Source: Polyrhizophydium stewartii (Eukaryota > Chytridiomycota > Chytridiomycetes > Rhizophydiales). From it: DNA of 24,373 nucleotides. This document shows positions 17,848-24,373 of this stretch, in pieces. The notes under the pieces are model-generated. The model did not search any database. It saw only the letters and a program-made list of their open reading frames with translations, and was not told where the DNA came from. The position numbers were made by a program, and so were the translations under genes. Positions within the stretch are counted from its first letter, which is position 1; the number at the start of each line of letters is the position of its first letter. The DNA lies in the NCBI GenBank assembly GCA_027604665.1, contig JADGIZ010000127.1, positions 1 through 24,373 on the forward strand, in the 5' to 3' direction.

Positions 17848-19780
17848 CGCGCAAACTCAGGACCCATCTGGCGCCTTCGGTGTCGCCGCGGTTCCACTGC
17901 GTGCCAATGAAATGGATCTGCAGCCACCGCACGGCGTCGACGTTGCGGTCGCGGATGGCGAGGCTCATGAGATCGGCCGGCCCAACCTCCTCGTCGTCGT
18001 GGCCCTGGATCCACTCGAAGACAGGCTCGGCGCTCTCACCGCCGATCTTGGCAAGCGGGTGAACAGCGAGCTGCTCTGGCATGCGCGCGCGGAACCACGA
18101 GAGCATCGACAGGTTGCGCTCGACCGCAAATGTGATGCCGTCCGGCGTACACCGCACGTCGGTGCGGTCCACGATCATGTCGAGCACCTGCGTGGCCTCG
18201 GACGCGGCGGCATCGTCGGCCACCGCGCTGGTGATGGCCTCTGGCGCGACCTTGAAGATCCAAGCAATCAGGTCCATGTCGCCGTTGCGCGCGGCGGCCT
18301 TGGCCACGGCAAAGATATTGCCCTCTGTGCGATGCGTAAACAGGAACTTGACGATATGGTGGTATCCGCGCTCGGCCGCGCCGGTCATGGCCTCGTCGTT
18401 GCAGCCCTCGGACCTGTTCTCGTGCAGGAAGCGGACAACCTCGAGATAGCCGTTGCGAGCGGCGAGACTCATGGCAGCGACACTGCAGCCCTCGGAGCGG
18501 TTAAAGTGCAGCCACTGGACCATGCGAAGCTTGCCGCGCGCGGCGGCCATGTTCATGGCCTCCTTGGTGCATCCCTCGGCTCGGTTTTGGTGGAGCCACA
18601 TCACCATGTCGAGGTGGTCATTGACGGCCGCAAAGTCCATCGCATCGGTTGTGCAGCCCTCGGAGCGGTTCTCGTGCAGCCAAACGACACACTCGAGGCG
18701 GTTGTAGCGCGCCGCGATATCCATGACGCTGGTGCGCAGGTTGCCGACGGGGATGCGGCTGCAAATGAACTTGAGCAGCTCGAGATGGCCGTACCGCGCG
18801 GCCTCGTCGGCATGGGCATCGTTGAGAGCGACGCCGTGCGATCCGAGCATGAACTCAAATATGGCCACGTCGCCGCAGCGCACGGCGCTCCAGGCAACGT
18901 CAAACGGATTCGAGTAGTTGATGGCGTCGAGCCACTTGTTGCGGATCGCCGCCTGCATCAGGCCCTCGTCGAGGTCGCGCAGCTCGAGCGACTTGACGCG
19001 GTCGTGCATGCTCAGGGTGCGGATGTGCCAGAACGCCTCGCAGTGCGACCCAAGCGTGTCGATCGGCAGCGCGGCAATGTTGCCCTGCCAGTCGAGCTTG
19101 AAGACGTCGGCCCACATCGCAGCAATCTGCCTGATGTTGGGCTCGAGCAGCCGCCCGTTGATGAACAACGTCAACACGCCCGCGCGGTCGAGGATCATGT
19201 CCTGCATCTCGGTCGGCATGCGGTCCCACTCGTTGGTGGCCGACGGACGGAAGCGACCCGAGGCTGCCGGCGCGGCCTCTGCCCTGGAGATCGATGCTGT
19301 GGCGGAGGCGGCGGAGGATGCCGCCGCCTTGGAGATCGGTTCGCCAGCGGCCAAAGGAACGTCGTCAAGCTCGGCCGACGTCTGCCTGTCGAGCGCGCGG
19401 GCTGGCCCGGCCGCGTCGTCGGGGTCCGTCGGGGCACCAGTCGTCGCAGCCGCGACCGCAGCATCACCCGCAGAGTCATCTATCGCCACCGCAAGGGCAG
19501 CGGCGGCCGCCTGGGCTGCCGAGAGCTTGGCCGCGAGGGCGGCGTTATCGGCCTTGAGGCGCTGGACCAGCGCCAGGAGCTCGGCGTTCTCGGCCTCGAG
19601 CTGGGCGACGCGGACGTCCTTTGCAGGGGCCGCTGCGAGCGCCGCGTGGTCGTAATCCACGGCAGCTGTCTTGGTCGGCGCCTCGACGTCTGCCGCTGGC
19701 GCTGCCGCCGCAGCCGCCGCCGCCGCCGCGACTGTGTCCGTATCGCCGTTGCTCCCGTCAAAGTCGCAGCCTTGGGACAT
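17843..19780 (-). CDS. Coiled-coil / F-box-like / ankyrin-repeat protein, intronless
   Basis: The product is 645 aa in a single exon. Order of parts: Ala-rich N-terminus (18-55); a leucine-zipper-like coiled coil (56-100, VRVAQLEAENAELLALVQRL); an Ala/Ser linker; a short segment NEWDRMPTEMQDMILDRAG (183-201) that resembles an F-box start; and a helical region. Ankyrin-type repeats of about 30-33 residues then run from about 294 to 515, with recurring WLHENRSEGCT, AARYGHLELLKF and AARNGYLEVVRF. Ankyrin repeats bind proteins; with an F-box they would recruit targets to an SCF ubiquitin ligase, but the F-box call is tentative. Similar WLHxNRxEGC repeats occur, from memory, in large lineage-specific families of chytrids, amoebae and some giant viruses. 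Unlike the conserved genes around it, this gene has no intron. A C-terminal block (TQVLDMIVDRTD onward) shows degenerate repeats. Confidence 0.85.
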   Translation of the reverse strand: MSQGCDFDGSNGDTDTVAAAAAAAAAAPAADVEAPTKTAAVDYDHAALAAAPAKDVRVAQLEAENAELLALVQRLKADNAALAAKLSAAQAAAAALAVAIDDSAGDAAVAAATTGAPTDPDDAAGPARALDRQTSAELDDVPLAAGEPISKAAASSAASATASISRAEAAPAASGRFRPSATNEWDRMPTEMQDMILDRAGVLTLFINGRLLEPNIRQIAAMWADVFKLDWQGNIAALPIDTLGSHCEAFWHIRTLSMHDRVKSLELRDLDEGLMQAAIRNKWLDAINYSNPFDVAWSAVRCGDVAIFEFMLGSHGVALNDAHADEAARYGHLELLKFICSRIPVGNLRTSVMDIAARYNRLECVVWLHENRSEGCTTDAMDFAAVNDHLDMVMWLHQNRAEGCTKEAMNMAAARGKLRMVQWLHFNRSEGCSVAAMSLAARNGYLEVVRFLHENRSEGCNDEAMTGAAERGYHHIVKFLFTHRTEGNIFAVAKAAARNGDMDLIAWIFKVAPEAITSAVADDAAASEATQVLDMIVDRTDVRCTPDGITFAVERNLSMLSWFRARMPEQLAVHPLAKIGGESAEPVFEWIQGHDDEEVGPADLMSLAIRDRNVDAVRWLQIHFIGTQWNRGDTEGARWVLSLRD

Positions 19781-19810
19781 TCCGACGCCAGGGTGAAGAG
19801 AAGCACCGGG

Positions 19811-19816
19811 TTTATT
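19811..19816 (-). terminator. AATAAA polyadenylation signal for SWD2
   Basis: AATAAA on the minus strand begins 13 nt after the SWD2 stop codon and lies within the 48-bp gap before the ankyrin gene start codon. Cleavage about 10-30 nt downstream would fall at or inside the start of the next gene. Confidence 0.6.
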
Positions 19817-19828
19817 GAGGGGACCTGG

Positions 19829-21563
19829 TCACCGGACGCCCGCGCCCGGAGCAGCCATTGGCGGCGGCGGGATCCAAAACGCCTGCACGAGCGCCGTCAG
19901 CCACCCTCGCCCACGATCCACAGACGCCGCAACGGGCCGCTCGCTGCATATTCGATCAATAGCAAAACCACGCATCCTCATGGCCCTCGAGGAAGGTGGG
20001 GAACGTTCAAGATCGGTGACGGCCGGGCTGTGCGCGACTGCAGCCAAAGCAAGCGGGCACGAGAGAACGGGGCAAGAGCTCACCAGGTTCGTGTCTGCGC
20101 TCGCAAACATCAGATGCTTCGGGTTGAAAGCAACGACCTTGGAGGGTTCTTGGTGCCAGTCAAACGACGTGACGAGCCGGCCCGTTGCAACCTCCCACAC
20201 GTAGATCTTGCCGTCCTGAGACCCTGCAATCGACAAGGCAGTCAGAGACTCGGGTCTTTTTCAAACAGCTGACACTCCAAGGCGCTGATCTCGACGCACC
20301 GCAAAGGGCATAGTTGCTGTCGGGCGTGAAGCATCCCTCAAACGGAATGTTCATCTGGTTCATGTGACCCGTCAGGCGCTGCGTAATGGCGCCCGTGAAC
20401 GAGTCGACAATGTACATGACGTTGGATTTCGTCGAGATGAGAATGTACTTGCCGTCGTTGGAGAACGAGAGCTGGGTCCACTCGGGCGGAAACGCGCCAG
20501 CTTGAGGGTCGTTAATCTCAAAGAGCGAGAACGGACCCTGTGCGCTCGAACAGACGCTTCAGTATGCTGCTGACTTCTATGAAAATGTGGCTTGGAATGA
20601 CACACTTACGAGATGGTACTCGTTGGCGTTGTACAGCCGGATCCGGGACGATCCGAGTCCGAGGGCAATGATGTCGCCCGTGTGGTCAAAGGCGACGCAC
20701 GGCTCGCCCCCGGTCGTGTGCAACAGGCCCTGTATTCCGCCATTCACGTGTTTTTAAGTAACGCAGGCAAGTCGTGAAGCACACCGAAAGCTCAGCGGGT
20801 GCGCACCTGGCAGTTGGGCGAGCGCAGGTCCCAGAACCGCACGGTGTCGTCGAGACTGGCGCTGATGATCGTGTCGTTGCGCGGCGACATGGCGAGCGAG
20901 ACGACGCTGCCGCGCGCAAGAAATTATGTGGTGTCTGTCAGCATACTTCTGGCAGAGCACACGCTGACGCAGCGCCGCCGCCGCCGCACCGCTTCTTGTG
21001 GCCCTTGAAGTATCGGATGTACTTGTTGTCGTGAAGAGACATGTACCGCAAGGCGTCTGCGACAGCAATGGCAATCGTCAGTATCGCTAGAAATCGACGA
21101 TTCCGAGTGACTCTTCCAGCGGCGCACCGTCCTCCTTGGTCGAGGCATACACGATCGTCGTCGAGCGGTGGGTGAACCTTGCGAGGGCACACCCATACTT
21201 TTTGCTGTAGACGATGTTCTTGAGCCTGCGGTGACGTTCGCAGGCGCGAGCGTGAGCGTGTGCGCGTGGGCAGCAGCGAGCAGAAAGGCCGGCTGGCGCG
21301 CAGCGCCGCAGCGCAACGCACTTTCCGTTGCGCACGTCGTATATCCTCAGCGACTCGTCGTCCGAGGCCGTGATGCAGTTGAGTCCGTCGGCGTCAAAGT
21401 CGATCGAGGTGATGTGCCGCGCATTGTCCTTGAAGACCTTGGCGACCTTGAAGGTGGACAGCAGCTCGCGCGTGAGTGGCTCGCCGCCTGCAGCAGAGCC
21501 CGCCGCGGAGCCCGCGAACCCGGCGAACCCGCCGCCGTGCGCCGCGGACGCTGGGTCGAACAT
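19829..21563 (-). CDS. SWD2: WDR82/Swd2 WD40 protein (COMPASS and 3'-end factor subunit)
   Basis: Exons are 21563-21322, 21225-21128, 21056-20990, 20906-20807, 20729-20610, 20537-20300, 20223-20084 and 19882-19829, giving 352 aa (human WDR82 313, yeast Swd2 329). It is a WD40 propeller that bridges Set1/COMPASS, the histone H3K4 methyltransferase, to RNA polymerase II. In yeast it is also a subunit of the cleavage and polyadenylation factor. Hallmark family sequences are [106 protein letters not shown] and [13 protein letters not shown]. It has an added Gly/Ala-rich N-terminus (10-27) and a Pro-rich tail. Seven introns (71 to 201 nt) all restore the family sequence; the last (201 nt) has no stop and keeps frame, so unspliced reading would insert 67 residues near the end. 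Confidence 0.95.
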
Positions 21564-21681
21564 GCGCCTTGGGAAAGCAAACCTCGGTCGGCTGCCGTTT
21601 TTTGATCATGGCGCGGGCGGTGACTTCACGACCCAGCCAGCGCCGGAAGCGCCGCTGCGAGCTGACCCCGACACACGCAGG
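21564..21681. promoter_or_regulatory. Divergent promoter SWD2 / XRN-like gene
   Basis: These 118 bp separate the SWD2 start (minus strand) from the exonuclease start (plus strand). It contains a TTTTTTGATCA stretch near 21597. No TATA box is evident. Confidence 0.5.
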
Positions 21682-23881
21682 ATGGGGCTGCCGCACCTGC
21701 GCCGCTGGCTCAAGCAGACGGTGCCGCGCTGCTTCGGCGAGTTGAACCCCAAGTCGCCCGCAGAGTTCGACCACGTGTTCCTGGACATCAACGGCATGCT
21801 GCACCAGCGCGCCAACAAGGCCAGCGAGGGCAACGTCATGTCTCGCTTCGTCGGGGTGCGTGCGCGCACGCCTGGCGGTGGGCCGGCCGTGGGCGTATCC
21901 GCCGCGCGGCGGCCTTCGCCCGCCTACCGTGCCTCGGCTGCTCACGCGCGCGCGGTCCGCCGCCATAGTCCCTCAACCGCATGTTGCTGCCCAAGAAGAT
22001 CGTGGCGAGGCGGCAGGTGTATCTCGCCGTGGACGGGCCGGCGCCGATGGCCAAGATGATACTGCAGCGCCAGCGGCGCGCCGAGGTCGCCGGCCGGCGT
22101 GCGCGGAAGCGGCAGTCTGGCTTCGACAAGCGCAAGATCACCACGGGCTGCATCTTCATGGACCTCGTCGACGACTATCTTGCGTACTTTGCCGCCCAGC
22201 AGCTGGTGTTCAAGTCCAACAGAAACTCCGGGCTCGCCATTGTGGTTGATGGGTCCGCGTCGCCGGGCGAGGGCGAGGTGCGTTCTTGCAGCCGAGATAC
22301 ACCAGGATCTGCTTGTCTCACTCACACTGTCGTGCTTGCACGCAGCTCAAGATCATTCATACGATCCGCGGCATGCAGGCAACCGATGCATGTGTCGACT
22401 CGTATGCCATCATCAGCTCGGACGGAGACATTATCCTGCAGGCGATCGTCTCGGGCGTGAGCTGCACCGTCGTCAGCGACTCTGTCAACGAGACATTCAA
22501 AGTGCAGGCCTTTTTCGACCAGCTTCATGCGCGCTTCCCCGGCCGCAACGTGCAGCGTGTCGCGCACGACTTTGCGGTCCTTGTGCTGCTCGCGGGCAAC
22601 GACTACCTGCCCAAGCTGCGCCACGCGTCTCTGCAGGAGACGTGGTCTTTGTACACCAGGCTCGCAAAGTCGCATGACCTTGAGCATCTGGTCGACCTCG
22701 ATGCATCCACGTTCAACTTCCGCGTGCTGTACAAGATCCTCGACGCTGTTTCACGCAAGGACAAAGCGCCCAAAGAAGCCGGCAGCTCTGCCGAGGTGAT
22801 TGACCTTGTGACGGACGAAAGCGACTCGGAATCCGACGAAATTATGATGATCTCGGACGGCGAAGGCGACGCCGAGTCAGACGAGATCATGATGATATCG
22901 GAGGGCGAAGACGGTGACGGCGCGCCCGCCGGCCAAGTTTTCGAGGCGGCGGACCTGGTTGACGAGCAGGCTGCCGAGGCTGTGGCTGCCAAGGTCCAGG
23001 TTGACCAGGGCTTTAAGCCTCAGGTGCGCGAGGCACCCAGCGTCCCGCTCGACAGGTCGGACACGAACCTTGTGCGCACGTATCTGGCAGGCGTGCTTTG
23101 GTGCATGGTGCGTTGGCTCGTGTCGTCTGTGTCGTCCCTTCTTGCGCGCTTGCTGATGGCGGGACCTCTGCAGGAAATGTATCGGACCGGCCAATGCGGC
23201 AACTACGTGTACGTTTACCCATGGAAGCACGCTCCGTCTGCGACGCAGATCAAGGCCGTGATCAGCCGGGGTCAGGCAGAAGGCGTCGTTGCGTCGCGCA
23301 GCGCCGAGCCGCCGCTCCCGCCTGCGGTTTGCGCCGCCATGGTGCGTATCTGCCTCTCAGTCCGGATGGTTGGGCGACAGCTGACTGTTGCCTTGTGGGC
23401 ATTCTAGATCTTGCCACCCGAGTGCAAGTCGTTCATGGACCCGCGGATGCAGCCGCTTGTCGACGTGTTCCAGTCGCTGACAAACAAAGAGCAAGGTGCC
23501 TGCCTTGCGACTGAACTGCTGCATGTCTCGCGCGCAGCTTATGCTGACGCACGCACGCTCGCAAGCAGCTGCCCAGACGATGCGCGATGCGCACAACCAG
23601 ATCCTGAGGCACAACGCGTCGGTTGGAGCGCCGATCGACAAGCCGACCACGGCGCCGTTTGTTCTGACGCTGTTTCGACCGACAAGCGCCGGCACGCTGC
23701 CGGGCAGGGACTTTGTGCCCAAGGAGCCCGTGCTGCTCCGCAACCGCATGGAGTTTCGGCGTCCCATGCACCGCATTGATCTGCGAGGAGGTCAAGAAGC
23801 GCTTAGGACTCTCTGGAAAACCAGACCTGCATCGACCTCTGGGCGGCAGAACCAGCAGCAGCAGCAGGAGCAGAGGCTGGA

Positions 23882-23927
<46 letters not shown>

Positions 23928-24373
23928 CAACGACTGCAACGCCAGCAGCGACAGCAGCAGCAGCAGCAAGAGCAGCAACATCAAGATCAAGAGCAGCAGC
24001 AGCCGCCAGCCAGCCGACGCCGTGGGCCGCCCGAGCATGTCAAGCAAAGGATCAACATGCGCTACTACAAGCCCCCGCCCCAACGCTCGGCCCAGCCCCC
24101 GGCCGGACAAGACGATCCGCAGCAGCAGCACGACCAGCGCCACGAGCAGCCATCCCAGCGCCACGAGCATCCGAGGCAGCAGCAGCAGCCGGGCCATCGC
24201 CGACCGCGACCGCCCGAGTCGGATGACGGGAGTGGGGGCTCCGCCCCCCTTCAACACACAGCACAGTCCAATGACGGGGACCAGGCGCCGGCGGCGGCTG
24301 GCTTGCCGGAAGGCTTCATCCCGCTGGAAGCCCGGCCCTGGCACCCGCAGAAGCTGCGGGGGGGGGGCCGCGG
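21682..24373 (+). CDS. Divergent XRN-type 5'-3' exoribonuclease, 3' end missing
   Basis: Exons are 21682-21855, 21969-22277, 22346-23107, 23174-23341, 23408-23495 and 23569 to the window edge; 768 residues are visible and the frame is still open. The N-terminal XRN nuclease domain has every expected acidic and basic site. D35 and H41 are in FLDINGMLH. VDGPAPMAKMILQRQRR carries D80, K87, Q91, R94 and R95. PGEGE gives E159 and E161, SSDGDI gives D187 and D189, and AGNDYLPKL gives D247. XRN enzymes degrade 5'-monophosphate RNA. It differs from Xrn1 and Rat1/Xrn2 in its start (MGLPHLRRWLKQTVPRCF), in a shortened middle, in an acidic insert with VIDLVTDES and two DEIMMIS units (312-350), and in a Gln-rich region (about 596-645). 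It is probably a separate paralogue rather than Xrn1 or Rat1. Intron 3 (66 nt) has no stop and keeps frame. Intron 5 ends in a tandem AAGCAG acceptor. Confidence 0.85.
22796..22916 (+). other. Acidic insert with tandem SIM-like motifs in the XRN-like protein
   Basis: The DNA encodes VIDLVTDESDSESDEIMMIS followed by a second ESDEIMMIS unit and an acidic tail. Short hydrophobic cores (VIDL, IMMI, IMMI) flanked by acid and serine match the usual form of SUMO-interacting motifs. The second IMMI unit is a tandem duplication visible in the DNA. Confidence 0.55.
23853..23999 (+). repeat. CAG/CAA repeat encoding poly-glutamine
   Basis: The CAG-rich array includes an almost pure stretch at about 23884-23930, interrupted by GAG, CGA and CAA codons. 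It lies in frame with the exonuclease exon 6. The opposite strand reads polyleucine, which is not a gene. Confidence 0.9.

Noticed and set aside
17723..20272. 849-codon plus-strand open frame opposite the ankyrin gene and SWD2 3' end
   Set aside because: It is the antisense of a clearly coding gene in GC-rich DNA, rich in Arg/His/Gly, with no domain. It also crosses the SWD2 exons, so it is a codon-bias shadow.
23411..23779. Alternative reading of the XRN-like gene after 23495 using the CAG acceptor ending at 23537
   Set aside because: It leads into a low-quality Arg/Ala-rich frame ending at 23779, whereas the acceptor at 23568 has a GCTGAC branch site and opens an 800-nt frame to the window end.
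23433..24344. Minus-strand polyleucine frame, looking like a membrane protein
   Set aside because: Complement of the CAG/CAA poly-Gln array of the XRN-like gene. The plus-strand frame continues the nuclease by proper splicing.
24355..24373. G-run at the right edge as a possible G-quadruplex or telomere-related element
   Set aside because: A single eight-G run at the very end is more likely a sequence-end or assembly artefact; no repeat pattern supports a telomere.
1..24373. tRNA or rRNA genes, transposons, integrated virus, CRISPR, biosynthetic cluster
   Set aside because: No cloverleaf-like segment, transposase or integrase motif, terminal repeats, capsid-like protein or spaced direct repeats were recognised on either strand. 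The ankyrin family alone is not evidence for viral origin.

Overview
This window is eukaryotic nuclear DNA. It is GC-rich and gene-dense, with genes on both strands. Conserved proteins are broken by short introns (57 to about 200 nt). Most introns begin GTGCG or GTGAG, carry a CTGAC-like branch site and end in CAG. The gene set (SEC7/BIG ARF-GEF, replication factor C subunit, Ubp8/USP22, Rab geranylgeranyltransferase beta, WDR82/Swd2, XRN-type exonuclease) together with an ankyrin protein whose repeats read WLHENRSEGC suggests an early-diverging fungus, most likely a chytrid of the Rhizophydiales kind. The organism assignment is inference from gene content and memory of such families, not a database result.

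Layout. 1-632: no supported gene. 696-1193 (+): small serine-rich single-pass membrane protein with a PPxY motif in its tail. 1258-2173 (+): FabG/CBR4-like short-chain reductase, 3 exons. 9196-2341 (-): very large SEC7/BIG-type ARF-GEF, 4 exons, including one GC-AG intron. 10933-9451 (-): RFC small subunit (yeast Rfc4 / human RFC2), 5 exons. 10982-13695 (+): SAGA deubiquitinase Ubp8/USP22, 7 exons, starting only 48 bp from the RFC start codon. 15036-13769 (-): BET2, 5 exons. 15271-16348 (+): orphan seven-helix membrane protein, 2 exons. 17796-16543 (-): intronless Gln/His-rich orphan. 19780-17843 (-): intronless coiled-coil/ankyrin protein. 21563-19829 (-): SWD2/WDR82, 8 exons. 21682 to the right edge (+): divergent XRN-type 5'-3' exonuclease with a complete catalytic set, tandem SUMO-interaction-like motifs and a poly-Gln tract, truncated by the window end.

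I reconstructed 32 introns by eye from reading-frame continuity, splice signals and recalled conserved family motifs. All junctions keep frame and give proteins of expected size: 244 aa reductase, 345 aa RFC, 314 aa BET2, 352 aa SWD2.

Functional links. SEC7 and BET2 both act in membrane traffic. UBP8 (H2B deubiquitination) and SWD2 (COMPASS H3K4 methylation and 3'-end factors) act on the same chromatin axis. SWD2 and the exonuclease gene share a 118-bp divergent promoter. Nothing looks like an operon, virus, transposon or CRISPR. The most novel items are the exonuclease paralogue, the internally repetitive seven-helix protein and the intronless ankyrin/orphan pair packed head to tail with 46-48 bp gaps.
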